In this document: positions 6,516-14,488 of the stretch, one piece after another
Position numbering within the stretch: position 1 is the stretch's first letter
How the letters are laid out: every line of letters starts with the position of its first letter
Assembly (NCBI GenBank): GCA_934122385.1
Contig: CAKOWP010000020.1
Coordinates: 1 to 20,483, forward strand
DNA length: 20,483 nucleotides
Direction of reading: 5' to 3'
Source of the DNA: an uncultured Clostridia bacterium
GTDB taxonomy: Bacteria; Bacillota; Clostridia; TANB77; CAG-508
The notes under the pieces: generated by a model
Seen by the model: only the letters and a program-made list of their open reading frames with translations
What the model was told of the DNA's origin: nothing
The model's database searches: none
Translations under genes and position numbers: made by a program

Positions 6516-8450
6516 TTATCTTCCGGCCTCCGCCGCCACCGGCCTCCGGCCTCCACCTCCGCCTCCTGAGAAGCCACCGCCTCCGCCAGAGCCTGATGAA
6601 TATGTTGATGAATATGTTGAATGTGCTGATTGTATTGAAGAGCTCATTGCATTTGTAAAACTACTACTGAAATCAGTATGTAACATCAAATTCATATATG
6701 AATATGTAGCTATACTATCTGACATGTTCTCAAAATCTGGATATACAATTTTTAGTTGTTTTATAACTTTATCAGCAACTCCCATTGCTGTTGCATATAC
6801 CAAATATTTTTCCCATATAACTAATTCTGGAACTTCTCTTTTATCTAGCATTGAGAATTCTTCCATAAATACTTTTAGCCCTTTCCATTCTGCCTGTTTA
6901 TCGATACCTTTTTGTGTAAATACATTTGATTTCTTTTGAATTTTCCAACATAGATATGCATTAATTGCTGATATTACAATCGCAAAAATTGGTATTATAG
7001 CGAATACAAACCAACATAAAGCAATTATTGCAACTATGTATCCTACTTTAGCAGATGAATATTTTTTATAGTCCGTATATCCTTCTGCATCTATAATTCC
7101 ATCATCTTCAAGTTGTGTTTCTACACTTTCAAAAGTACCTGTCAGTAAATTTTCAACTTTAGATGGATTATTTTTTATATATTTTTGTAATTCTTTTAAT
7201 GTTATAACTTTTTTACTTCCAGCTGCTTTTTTTACGAATGTCATAATACGTTGTTCGTTTGGTTTTAAACCATCACTTACTTGTTTTAAAACATAAATAT
7301 TTGTAACATCTTTATTTTTTTCATTTTTTTCTAATTTCACATCTAAATATTTCTTTAAAGTTAAATCAAGCATTGTTGCTGAAAATATTTTTCCAAATTC
7401 TAATGAAGAGAATTGAGACCTTATTGGATTTAGTATTCTCATTACTTCTCCTGGAGTCGCACCTTCATCTGGAATATCTCTAAAATACTTATATTGAGTT
7501 GTTGCAACAATTTTTTCTCTATTTTCTATTTCTTTCAATTTTGCCTTATACTTTTTAGTTTGCTTAAGTTCCGCAATAATCACAATTAAAAATATTGAAC
7601 CAAATATTAAAATTGTAATTAGTCCAACAAGCCAATCAGAATTTTCTTGCATCCAACTATCTATTTTTCTTTGCCTGTTAGCTTTATTTGCCCACTTTGT
7701 TTCCTCTTTAACCACTGTATTTAGTATATCTGTTTGTTTTACTCTACCAGAAGTATTAATTAAATTTGTTGGAAACAATGTTCTTACTTCTACATATGTT
7801 CCATGTTTAAATTGATTTATTTCAAATTGAATTTTATTTGTATCTGTTGCATATATTGTCCCGTTTAAACCTGCTGTATGTCCCCAAACTTTAATTTCTT
7901 CTTTATTTGAAACATTTGATGGCAAATAAATTGTACCTATAATTCTTTTAGCATCTACTTCAAAATCTTTTCCTACAAATTGCCAATATAATTCAGCATA
8001 ATCATTATATTTTGTTATAGCATCATTTACTCTATACGAAATTTGATATGTTCTTAATGATGATGTTGTATCTAAGCCAACACCCCATCCAATTTCAAAA
8101 TTATTGTCTTCATTTTCAGTTCCATAGTAATATCCTTTTTGTACATGATATGCCCATTCATTTGTCTTCTTAAAGTCAGTTGATGTTCCATCGGTTATAT
8201 CTTTTACAGTTACATTTGTTATACTTGAATACTTGCTTTTGTCTTTTTTAAATGTTTTGTACAAAGTATTTGTATTTTTTATATTTATGTACCATGTTTC
8301 AGTAACATCCATACTTCCATCATTATTAATTTGTGCATCAAAACCCAAATCACCAAGATATAGGCTTCCTGCATTTGATTTTACTGTTCCCAATAATATT
8401 AGAATCATTGCGAATATTATTGTTACAAGTAACTTTTTCTCCTTTCTCAT
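6516..8450 (-). CDS. DUF2207 family membrane protein with Gly-rich tail
   Basis: A 644-residue predicted membrane protein of the DUF2207 family, function unknown. Residues 1-28 are a signal peptide (LLVTIIFAMILILLG, then SNAGS). Residues 30-265 form the extracytoplasmic beta domain, with typical DGSMDVTETW and YWQFVG stretches. A membrane helix spans about 273-294. A cytoplasmic helical domain follows, then a pair of membrane segments near 480-520, then a second cytoplasmic part and a Gly-rich C-terminus. The family usually ends in nearly pure Gly/Ser. Here the tail switches to RRPVAAEAGR (635-644) in a very GC-rich stretch, with another frame remaining Gly-coding, suggesting slippage. AAGGAGG precedes the ATG. 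Confidence 0.9.
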   Translation of the reverse strand: MRKEKKLLVTIIFAMILILLGTVKSNAGSLYLGDLGFDAQINNDGSMDVTETWYINIKNTNTLYKTFKKDKSKYSSITNVTVKDITDGTSTDFKKTNEWAYHVQKGYYYGTENEDNNFEIGWGVGLDTTSSLRTYQISYRVNDAITKYNDYAELYWQFVGKDFEVDAKRIIGTIYLPSNVSNKEEIKVWGHTAGLNGTIYATDTNKIQFEINQFKHGTYVEVRTLFPTNLINTSGRVKQTDILNTVVKEETKWANKANRQRKIDSWMQENSDWLVGLITILIFGSIFLIVIIAELKQTKKYKAKLKEIENREKIVATTQYKYFRDIPDEGATPGEVMRILNPIRSQFSSLEFGKIFSATMLDLTLKKYLDVKLEKNEKNKDVTNIYVLKQVSDGLKPNEQRIMTFVKKAAGSKKVITLKELQKYIKNNPSKVENLLTGTFESVETQLEDDGIIDAEGYTDYKKYSSAKVGYIVAIIALCWFVFAIIPIFAIVISAINAYLCWKIQKKSNVFTQKGIDKQAEWKGLKVFMEEFSMLDKREVPELVIWEKYLVYATAMGVADKVIKQLKIVYPDFENMSDSIATYSYMNLMLHTDFSSSFTNAMSSSIQSAHSTYSSTYSSGSGGGGGFSGGGGGGRRPVAAEAGR

Positions 8451-8480
8451 ATGTACCCTCCTTTATTTTCTATCACAATA

Positions 8481-8509
8481 ATTCTACTATATTGAACTTA
8501 AAATTGCAA
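8481..8509 (-). promoter_or_regulatory. promoter of the DUF2207 gene
   Basis: TTGCAA (8509-8504), a 17-base spacer and TAGAAT (8486-8481) lie 31 bases before the start codon of the leftward gene, on its strand. The expected start of transcription, about 8474, leaves a leader of about 25 bases carrying the AAGGAGG. It falls after the rpmE terminator. Confidence 0.6.
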
Positions 8510-8531
8510 TGTTTTTAGAATATTTTAAAAC

Positions 8532-8568
8532 AAAAAAATACCAGAAAATATTTTCATATTCTCTAGTA
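8532..8568 (-). terminator. rho-independent terminator after rpmE
   Basis: A 13-bp stem (8556-8568 with 8539-8551, two G-U pairs) closed by a GAAA tetraloop is followed on the minus strand by seven Ts (8538-8532). It lies 17 bases after the rpmE stop codon. Confidence 0.85.
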
Positions 8569-8585
8569 CTTCTAATCTCTTAGTC

Positions 8586-8786
8586 TTATGCAAGACCATA
8601 TTTCTTTTTAAATTTATCTGCTCTACCACCAACTGTTTCTTGTCTTAAGTTTCCTGTCCAGTATGGATGACATTTTGAGCAAACATCTACTTTTATATCT
8701 TTTTTTGTTGAACCAACTTCTAAAACATTTCCACATGCACATGTGATTGTTGTTTGGTTGTATTCTGGATGTATTCCTTCTTTCAT
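8586..8786 (-). CDS. rpmE: 50S ribosomal protein L31, zinc-binding form
   Basis: Structural protein of the large ribosomal subunit. Sixty-six residues starting MKEGIHPEYNQ, with the conserved CSKCHPYWTG and the closing GGRADKFKKKYG. The cysteines C16, C18, C36 and C39 are all present, so this is the zinc-containing (C+) form rather than the zinc-free paralogue. The open frame extends 21 codons further upstream, but AGAGGTGA (about 8 bases before the ATG at 8786) and the family N-terminus fix the start. It lies 77 bp downstream of a 54-codon membrane ORF that has a consensus promoter, and it is followed by a strong terminator, so the two probably share a transcript. Confidence 0.97.
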   Translation of the reverse strand: MKEGIHPEYNQTTITCACGNVLEVGSTKKDIKVDVCSKCHPYWTGNLRQETVGGRADKFKKKYGLA

Positions 8787-8863
8787 TTCAATTTCACCTC
8801 TTTTTCGTATTTTATAACATGACTGTTTTTTATAATAACATATTATCAAAATTTTTTCAAGTA

Positions 8864-9028
8864 TTATTTTTGGGTATTTGTATTTTTTTCTTCACTAAAT
8901 ATATATTGCGCTGATTGTAACATTTCTTTGTTTAATGATAATTTGTGTACAAGTTTGTTCATAACATTGAAAACACAAGCAATTATTAGTATTAACATTC
9001 CAATTCTTTTCCAATATTTTTTTAGCAT
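8864..9028 (-). CDS. small single-span membrane protein, unknown function
   Basis: A 54-codon ORF with ATG at 9028-9026 and TAA at 8866-8864. Its start reads MLKKYWKRIGMLILIIACVF: a basic N-terminus then one hydrophobic segment (about residues 10-24). A polar Lys/Glu/Gln tail follows, ending NTNTQK. AAAAGGAG stands 8 bases before the ATG, and a perfect TTGACA-17-TATAAT promoter lies about 35 bases further upstream. No larger gene between that promoter and rpmE explains it. I do not recognise a family. It could also be a leader peptide-like ORF for rpmE. A longer overlapping frame (9089-8895) lacks a ribosome binding site. Confidence 0.62.
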   Translation of the reverse strand: MLKKYWKRIGMLILIIACVFNVMNKLVHKLSLNKEMLQSAQYIFSEEKNTNTQK

Positions 9029-9060
9029 CGTTTTTCTCCTTTTCCAAATAATACATATCT

Positions 9061-9089
9061 ATTATACTGTTTTTTCTGTAAAATGTCAA
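9061..9089 (-). promoter_or_regulatory. consensus sigma-A promoter upstream of rpmE
   Basis: Exact TTGACA (9089-9084), a 17-base spacer and exact TATAAT (9066-9061). It faces the 54-codon ORF and then rpmE. It is the best promoter in the window, as expected for a ribosomal protein transcript. Confidence 0.85.
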
Positions 9090-9129
9090 CGAAAATTGGC
9101 TTTAAAAATAAATTTTCTTCAAATTCAGG

Positions 9130-9163
9130 TTACAGTTCAGTAAGGAAAATACCTAAACTGTAA
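9130..9163. terminator. weak hairpin after the Rpn nuclease gene
   Basis: Eleven-bp inverted repeat TTACAGTTCAG/CTAAACTGTAA (9130-9140 and 9153-9163, one G-U pair) directly after the stop codon of the leftward gene. The run of Ts expected after the stem is missing on the minus strand, so termination here is only a possibility. Confidence 0.35.
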
Positions 9164-9165
9164 AT

Positions 9166-10038
9166 TTATTTTTTAGCAATTTTTTCTATTTCTTCTTTCT
9201 TTAATCCAGTCGCTTCCATAACTTGTTCAATTGTCATTCCCATTTTTAATAATTTTTTTGCTGTTTTTATTATACCTTCTTTTATTCCTTCTTCTTTTCC
9301 AACTTTGGTTGCATAACTAATAGCATTTATTCTATCCATTTCCCATTTTTCTCTTAATTCTGCAAGTCTTCTTACTTCTGCATCTCCTGTTAAGTAATTC
9401 ATTTCTATTCTTGCTTTCTTCAATGTTTCATTTTTGTCCTCTGCCATATCTACCAACTCCTTATTATTATCGTCGATAAATGCCAACCATTGATTGACTT
9501 TTTCATTCATATCAGGTTTTGCTTCTCTGAATTTTGGCAATTCTATAAAATACCATTTTATTCCTGTTAGTACCTCATAATCTCTATGTTTATCTAGCAC
9601 AATTGCTGTTTCTGATATGTAATCTTCTACATCAAGCATATTAAATCCCAATATATTTATCATTATTATTTGGCTAATATCCTCATATTTTGTGCCTTTT
9701 TCTACTTCTCTTGACTCAACTTTTCCTGCATACATTGTCGTTCTTTCTTTAAAGTTTCCCTCATCTTTCATTTGCATTTCAATAGAAACAATTGTGCCAT
9801 CTTCAAGTCTTGCCTGTAAATCAAGTCTCCCGCCTTTTTCTTCTTTACTTAGTCTTTCTAAGTTGACCTCTTCTCGTATTTCAATACTTTTTATGTCCAT
9901 TTTTAATAGTGCATTTAGGAAATCAATTAAGAATTGTTCATTTCCTTTTCTTGCAAAAAATGCTTGAAATATAATATCATTCTTTAAATTATATATTTTT
10001 TCTTTTGTTTGTGGATTTTTTAGTTTTGGATTTTCCAT
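9166..10038 (-). CDS. Rpn family PD-(D/E)XK nuclease (putative transposase)
   Basis: A 290-residue member of the Rpn/PDDEXK_2 family. E. coli Rpn proteins are DNA nucleases that promote RecA-independent recombination, and other members have been linked to phage defence. The nuclease fold is visible: NDIIFQAFFA at the N-terminus, the catalytic core RLDLQARLEDGTIVSIEMQ with D73, E87 and Q89, then TTMYAGK. The C-terminal quarter has the typical KVGKEEGIKEGIIKTAKKLL helix and ends in a small helix-turn-helix-like piece, MGMTIEQVMEATGLKKEEIE. Key residues are intact and the length is normal, so it is probably active. It has no inverted terminal repeats or target duplications. AAAGGAAAAG precedes the ATG. 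Confidence 0.92.
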   Translation of the reverse strand: MENPKLKNPQTKEKIYNLKNDIIFQAFFARKGNEQFLIDFLNALLKMDIKSIEIREEVNLERLSKEEKGGRLDLQARLEDGTIVSIEMQMKDEGNFKERTTMYAGKVESREVEKGTKYEDISQIIMINILGFNMLDVEDYISETAIVLDKHRDYEVLTGIKWYFIELPKFREAKPDMNEKVNQWLAFIDDNNKELVDMAEDKNETLKKARIEMNYLTGDAEVRRLAELREKWEMDRINAISYATKVGKEEGIKEGIIKTAKKLLKMGMTIEQVMEATGLKKEEIEKIAKK

Positions 10039-10054
10039 CTCTTTTCCTTTCTAA

Positions 10055-10083
10055 ATTATACTAAATTTTTTTGTTTTTAGCAA
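10055..10083 (-). promoter_or_regulatory. possible promoter of the Rpn nuclease gene
   Basis: TTGCTA (10083-10078), a 17-base spacer and TATAAT (10060-10055). The -10 lies in one arm of a 13-bp inverted repeat whose other arm offers a TATAAT on the plus strand. The expected start falls almost at the ribosome binding site, giving a very short leader, which lowers confidence. Confidence 0.42.
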
Positions 10084-10383
10084 TACTTTTTAGTATAATT
10101 TTATTTATGATTTACAATTAAAAGAGACAATTATAGACTATAAATATATTAAATTTTACACAAATACAAGTGCATTAGGGTTATCAACACTTTTTTAAAT
10201 TATTTAATATTATTTGGAATATTTTTTTGATTTAATGTTTTTGATTTTAATCTTTACTATTTAATTTTTTTATTCTTGATTCTAATTTTGAAATCTTTTT
10301 GATTTTAGTATTTTAGCTTAAATTAAAAATTGATTTTGTTTTCTACTAAGTTGTTTGATTTAAATCTTTATTTTAAAAATTTA

Positions 10384-10413
10384 GTCATACAATTGTCTAA
10401 TTAATTGCATGAC
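10384..10413. repeat. 11-bp inverted repeat next to the orphan promoter
   Basis: GTCATACAATT (10384-10394) and AATTGCATGAC (10403-10413) pair over 11 bp with one mismatch that is a G-U pair in RNA; loop of 8 bases. On the minus strand it starts four bases after the -10 of the 10417-10446 promoter and is followed by TAAATTTTT, so it could be a short RNA terminator or an operator. Confidence 0.5.
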
Positions 10414-10416
10414 CAT

Positions 10417-10446
10417 ATATTACCATGATTTTATGTTACTTGTCAA
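10417..10446 (-). promoter_or_regulatory. orphan promoter facing a gene-free stretch
   Basis: Exact TTGACA (10446-10441), an 18-base spacer and TAATAT (10422-10417), minus strand. The -35 sits in a CTTGTCAACAAG-like dyad (10440-10450). The nearest gene in that direction is the Rpn nuclease, nearly 380 bases away, so it makes either a long leader or a small RNA. Confidence 0.45.
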
Positions 10447-10512
10447 CAAGAAAATTTCGACAAAATGTGACAAACAGCATAATTCAAGCTTTTTATTAAA
10501 TTTTAAAGTTTT

Positions 10513-11382
10513 CTATAAAAATATCACCTTTTGTATCTCTCTATTTTCAATTAAATCATAAATTTGTTTATTATTTTTTATATCATCAACATTTCTCCCA
10601 TGCATAGTAAAAATCCCTTTAACACCAGAATATAAAGCATAACGAATAGCCTCAACATCCTCTTTACTTCCAATTTCGTCACATGCTACAATTTCAGGTG
10701 CCATTGTTCTAATTAACATATGTATTCCTCTATTTTTATCAACATTTTCTATAACATCAGTTCTAATTCCAACATCATTTTGTGGAGTTCCCTTATACAT
10801 AGCTGCTATTTCTCCCCTTTCATCAACAACTCCACAATTTTTTCCTTTAAATCCAATTTCTTCAATTCCATCACTTAATCTTCTTATAATATCACGAAGA
10901 ATTGTTGTTTTTCCCTTGCCTGGAGGTGCTACAATAATTGAATTATAAATCGTTTTGTTTTCTATATCAATAATTTCTCTCAAAACTCTTGTACTGCAAT
11001 TTTTAACTTCTCTTGCAATTCTAAAATTTAAACTTGATATGTATTTTACATTTGTAATTTTTCCATTTTCTATAACAACCGAGCCTGTTAAGCCCACTCT
11101 ATGTCCACCTTTTACCGTTATAAATCCCTCACAAATTTGATTTTTATATGCATATATTGAATTTTCACATAATCGTTCTACAATTCTTAATATTTCAGAC
11201 TGAGGAATATTATACTGCAACAAAAAATCTCTATCTCTCAATTTTAAAATTATAGGTCTGTCCACCCTTATTCTAATTTCTTGCAACTCTTCAATTATTT
11301 TTGGATTTTCTTGAAATAAATTAAAAAAAATTTGATAAATTTTATTTGGAAAATACATTAAAATTTCATCAATATTTTTCAT
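10513..11382 (-). CDS. spoIIIAA: stage III sporulation protein AA, ATPase
   Basis: ATPase of the SpoIIIA-SpoIIQ channel, which links mother cell and forespore during engulfment; related to secretion/pilus motor ATPases. Visible are the KGGHRVGLTGSVV stretch (91-103), Walker A APPGKGKTT (152-160), DERGEIAAMYKGTPQNDVGIRTDV (187-210) and Walker B VACDEIGSKEDVEA (232 on). At 289 residues it is shorter than Bacillus SpoIIIAA (just over 300): it stops soon after QKVIFL, and no homologous continuation was seen in the three frames past the stop. In most spore formers spoIIIAB-AH follow directly; here there is a 474-bp gene-free region and then an Rpn nuclease. AGGAG lies 12 bases before the ATG. Confidence 0.93.
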   Translation of the reverse strand: MKNIDEILMYFPNKIYQIFFNLFQENPKIIEELQEIRIRVDRPIILKLRDRDFLLQYNIPQSEILRIVERLCENSIYAYKNQICEGFITVKGGHRVGLTGSVVIENGKITNVKYISSLNFRIAREVKNCSTRVLREIIDIENKTIYNSIIVAPPGKGKTTILRDIIRRLSDGIEEIGFKGKNCGVVDERGEIAAMYKGTPQNDVGIRTDVIENVDKNRGIHMLIRTMAPEIVACDEIGSKEDVEAIRYALYSGVKGIFTMHGRNVDDIKNNKQIYDLIENREIQKVIFL

Positions 11383-11599
11383 TTTTAATTAATTCTCCTA
11401 TATAAATATTTAATAAAATTAGTATATAAACTTTTATTTAATATGCATATAATTTATCTTAGAAATTTTTATATTGCATATTAAGTCGAAAAAATTATAA
11501 AACTATATGCATAAAATATATATTATACTTCATTTTATTATATTCAAATTAATGGTATTTTATTACTATTTTTTGTACATACTAATACTGGTGATTAAA

Positions 11600-12340
11600 T
11601 TGAAAAAAAATAAAATAATAATTTTGATTATAATATTAATAATAGGCATCTCTGTAGGAATCTATTTTATATTTAAAAACAAAAACAAAGATACTACAAC
11701 AAAATATTCAGCAAGTAAAACTTCAACAAATGAAGAACAAAACAATACATCTTTAAGTACTAATACTTCGAGTTCAACCCAAAATAATATTATTGAAAAC
11801 AATACAGTTAACAATAATCAAAATAATGTTGACTCCAATGTTAACCAAGTCCCAGCAGAACAACCTATAGTAGAGCCACCCAAAGAAGAAGCTATTGCAT
11901 CATTTACTACAAAAATATATAACAAAGATTCTGCTAGACAAAATAATATAGCCATTACTACCTCAAAACTAAATGATACAATTGTAAAAAATGGTTCAAA
12001 TTTTTCTTTTTGCAATACGGTTGGTCCTGCAACTTCTGCAAAAGGATATCAAGAAGCTGATATATTTGACAAAGATGGTAATAAAAAGAAAGGTCTTGGT
12101 GGTGGCAATTGCCAGGTAAGTACTACATTGTATAATGCTGTTTTAAAAATTTCTAGTTTGCAAGTAACCGAAAGACACGAACACAGTAACAAAGTTCCTT
12201 ATATAAAAAATGGAAAGGATGCTGCTGTTGCATATGGTAGTTATGATTTTAAGTTTAAAAATAATTCTGGATTCGATATAAAAATAAAAGCAACTGCTAC
12301 AACAAATAATGTAACAATTACTTTAAATAAAATCTATTAA
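11600..12340 (+). CDS. VanW family membrane-anchored protein
   Basis: An envelope protein with a VanW domain; the biochemical role is unknown, though the family takes its name from vancomycin-resistance clusters. The open frame starts at 11507, but the TTG at 11600, with GGTGAT four bases upstream, gives a classic start MKKNKIIILIIILIIG and 246 residues; this is an inference. Residues 4-24 are a membrane anchor, then an Asn/Thr/Ser-rich linker to about 95, then the VanW domain with NFSFCNTVGPATSAKGYQEA, GLGGGNCQVSTTLYNA (165-180) and ERHEHSNKVPYIKNGKDAAV. The C-terminus is a short beta part. Divergent from spoIIIAA and convergent, with a 12-bp gap, with a phosphodiester glycosidase gene. Confidence 0.9.
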   Translation: MKKNKIIILIIILIIGISVGIYFIFKNKNKDTTTKYSASKTSTNEEQNNTSLSTNTSSSTQNNIIENNTVNNNQNNVDSNVNQVPAEQPIVEPPKEEAIASFTTKIYNKDSARQNNIAITTSKLNDTIVKNGSNFSFCNTVGPATSAKGYQEADIFDKDGNKKKGLGGGNCQVSTTLYNAVLKISSLQVTERHEHSNKVPYIKNGKDAAVAYGSYDFKFKNNSGFDIKIKATATTNNVTITLNKIY

Positions 12341-12352
12341 ATTTATAACCCT

Positions 12353-13459
12353 CTATTTTCCTACTATAAACGCATTTGGTAAATATCTTTCGCCTATAGG
12401 AGTAGATGTTTTATTTACAACTTTTCCATTATAATACATTGTAGCAGAAGAGCCTCCATCAAGGTTTGCTGCATTATACGCATTATATCTATTAAAGATA
12501 TTTTGCATTTCTAACAAATTAGTGCCTATACTATATCCCGGTTGTCTACCATCAACTACAACAAATATAAATGTACCATCTTTTCTTTGACCTATTCCCA
12601 TTCTAGGATGTATTCCACCAGAGTTTGAATTTTTTATTTGATTATTTCCATTTACAATCAAATATGGTCCAAACTCTATTGCTGATTCTATTCCTGCGTT
12701 CATAGCTTGTTGATATGTATATTTCCCAAGTACTAATTTCTTGTCTGTCGATAAACCTATCAAACTATACTTTGTACTTTTATTTCCATACAACAACTTT
12801 TTATTTATAATAGTTGCATCACATAATACATTACCTGCTCCAACTCCACCATCATCAGCGAATCCTCCTGCATTTATTCCTGCTATAGCATTGTTGTTTT
12901 TAACAATTTCACTCAATTTTGAGCCTCTATTTGATTTTCTTGCATCTACCAATTTTACCTTTGTTGCATCAGGTATTGTCATTACATATCCAACATAATT
13001 TTTTCCTGTTATTTTTTCAACTTTTATATCATCATTTGTTTCATTAGTATTTATTTTTATTTCATTTGAATTAGAGTCTTCATTATTTTGAACTTCTAAC
13101 TTACTCATTATTTCTTGTATTTCCTCATCTGACAAGAACCATGTTGCCAAATATTGATGGTTCATTGTAGACATTGCTGTAACAACCCATAATTCTTTGT
13201 ACTTTTGGAATAATGATGTTTTAAAAAATAGAAATATAAATATTGCAAACAATAAAAATAATGCTATAATTATTTTTATAAATTTAAATATTCTTTGTTT
13301 TATAGTTTTCTTTTTCTTATGTTTTCCTTTTGTTTTTTTGTTTTTATTATCTATTTTAAAATTTTCTTCGTTTATTTGTTCATTTTCTTGTTCTTCATGT
13401 AATTTATATTCATTATTTAATATTACATTTGTTACTGTATCTAAATCTTGCTTTTGCAT
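12353..13459 (-). CDS. phosphodiester glycosidase family protein
   Basis: Member of the family named for mammalian NAGPA (phosphodiester alpha-N-acetylglucosaminidase). In bacteria these are membrane-anchored enzymes thought to act on cell-surface glycans. The 368 residues start with an unusual 55-residue charged, Lys-rich cytoplasmic part, then a membrane helix (58-80) and a linker. The catalytic domain has GINAGGFADDGGVGAGN (194-210), IHPRMGIGQRKDG (283-295), VVVDGRQPGYS (300-310), the signature NLDGGSSATMYYNG (332-345) and a final ERYLPNAFIVG. GAGAGGGA precedes the ATG. It is separated by 82 bp from the YihY gene upstream, and its stop faces the VanW gene. Confidence 0.93.
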   Translation of the reverse strand: MQKQDLDTVTNVILNNEYKLHEEQENEQINEENFKIDNKNKKTKGKHKKKKTIKQRIFKFIKIIIALFLLFAIFIFLFFKTSLFQKYKELWVVTAMSTMNHQYLATWFLSDEEIQEIMSKLEVQNNEDSNSNEIKINTNETNDDIKVEKITGKNYVGYVMTIPDATKVKLVDARKSNRGSKLSEIVKNNNAIAGINAGGFADDGGVGAGNVLCDATIINKKLLYGNKSTKYSLIGLSTDKKLVLGKYTYQQAMNAGIESAIEFGPYLIVNGNNQIKNSNSGGIHPRMGIGQRKDGTFIFVVVDGRQPGYSIGTNLLEMQNIFNRYNAYNAANLDGGSSATMYYNGKVVNKTSTPIGERYLPNAFIVGK

Positions 13460-13541
13460 GTTTTTCCCTCTCGTATTTTTATTATTTTAACATTTATTTG
13501 CAATATTATAGAAATACTTTCAACATTTCTATCTCTGCCAA

Positions 13542-14399
13542 TTAAACATCCTCTTTTGATTTTTTTCTAATATTTTTTAAAGTTTTATTAAGCTCTGCAC
13601 CCAAAAATAATGAATAAAAACAAGAATATGTCCACATCATTATTAGCATCAATGTTGTCAAGCTTCCATAAGTTATAGAAAATCCCTTAAAAATATCTAA
13701 GTATTTAGAAAATACAAATGATATAATATTTAAGGCAAGTGCACCAAATATTGCACCAGGAATCTGGCTTTTAAATGTCACTTTATGTTTTGGCATAAAT
13801 CTATATAAAAATAAGAATATAATAAATGTTGCCAAAATAAATCCTAGTTCTGTTACAACTTGTGAAAAAGTACTAAAATCTTCTAATGCTCCAAAGTGTT
13901 GTTGCATCAATGATTTTAAGCTGTTTCCAAAAACTAATAAGACCATTCCTAACATTATTAAAACAATAAATATTACTGTTTCTATTAATGCCATTATTCT
14001 TAAATATATAACTGATTTTTCGCTATCATCTCCTGTATTATATACAGAATGAAGCCCTTTTGTTAATGCAAATAAGCCCTTTCCAGCTGACCATAACGTA
14101 AATATAATTGATACTGATATTGTTCCAATTGATTTTGAATATACTTCTCTTACTATCCCTATTACAAACTCATTCATACTTGATGGTATTATTTTTGAAA
14201 TTGCATCAAATAATGTCTGTTGTTGTATATTTGTATATTGTATCAATGTTATTAGCAATATGACAAATGGTATAAATGATAATATTGTATAATATGAACA
14301 TTGAGCCGAATATTCACTTATATGGTCATCTCCACTATTTTTTAAAATCATATTAAATTGTTTCATTCTTTTAGAAATCTTCAATCTTATTTTTTCCAT
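13542..14399 (-). CDS. YihY/BrkB family membrane protein
   Basis: Inner-membrane protein of the YihY/virulence factor BrkB family, once called ribonuclease BN by mistake; the true function is not settled. The 285 residues show six hydrophobic segments (about 37-60, 92-115, 130-155, 175-200, 210-235, 245-268). Family landmarks are AQCSYYTILSFIPFVILL near the N-terminus, SAGKGLFALTKGLHSVYN (about 106-123), RFMPKHKV and PGAIFGALALNIISFVFSKYL, then the last-helix region YGSLTTLMLIMMWTYSCFYSLFLGAELN. Lys-rich tail. AAAGGGAAG before the ATG. It lies 89 bp after a CmpB-like gene on the same strand; co-transcription is plausible. Confidence 0.93.
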   Translation of the reverse strand: MEKIRLKISKRMKQFNMILKNSGDDHISEYSAQCSYYTILSFIPFVILLITLIQYTNIQQQTLFDAISKIIPSSMNEFVIGIVREVYSKSIGTISVSIIFTLWSAGKGLFALTKGLHSVYNTGDDSEKSVIYLRIMALIETVIFIVLIMLGMVLLVFGNSLKSLMQQHFGALEDFSTFSQVVTELGFILATFIIFLFLYRFMPKHKVTFKSQIPGAIFGALALNIISFVFSKYLDIFKGFSITYGSLTTLMLIMMWTYSCFYSLFLGAELNKTLKNIRKKSKEDV

Positions 14400-14488
14400 T
14401 GTTCTTCCCTTTACTTTTAACTTATTTTTTCAAAAATCTTTCACAAATCAATTTTTTAGAAATTTAATAACTTCTATATTATTCTATT

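Larger units (their letters stand above)
10039..10512. other. 474-bp gene-free AT-rich region
   Basis: No ORF of useful length with a ribosome binding site on either strand. Contents: a 13-bp inverted repeat (10053-10065 and 10089-10101) built on AAATTATACTAAA; a long T-rich plus strand (about 10190-10380) with degenerate TTTTTGATTTTA units; an 11-bp hairpin at 10384-10413; and a promoter-like site at 10417-10446 on the minus strand. It occupies the place where spoIIIAB would normally follow spoIIIAA. Confidence 0.65.

Noticed and set aside
6358..6939. Plus-strand frame of 193 codons with a poly-Pro stretch
   Set aside because: It is antisense to the Gly-rich tail of the DUF2207 protein and the der start; Pro repeats are the complement of Gly codons and no RBS precedes the start.
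8895..9089. 64-codon minus-strand frame starting inside the rpmE promoter
   Set aside because: Its start codon overlaps the -35 box and lacks an RBS; the 54-codon frame starting at 9028 fits promoter and RBS far better.
9166..10038. Rpn nuclease considered as part of an insertion sequence
   Set aside because: No terminal inverted repeats or target duplications flank it; the family usually occurs as single genes.
10181..10189. TTATCAACA resembling a DnaA box
   Set aside because: A single imperfect match in AT-rich DNA, with no cluster and no dnaA or dnaN nearby.
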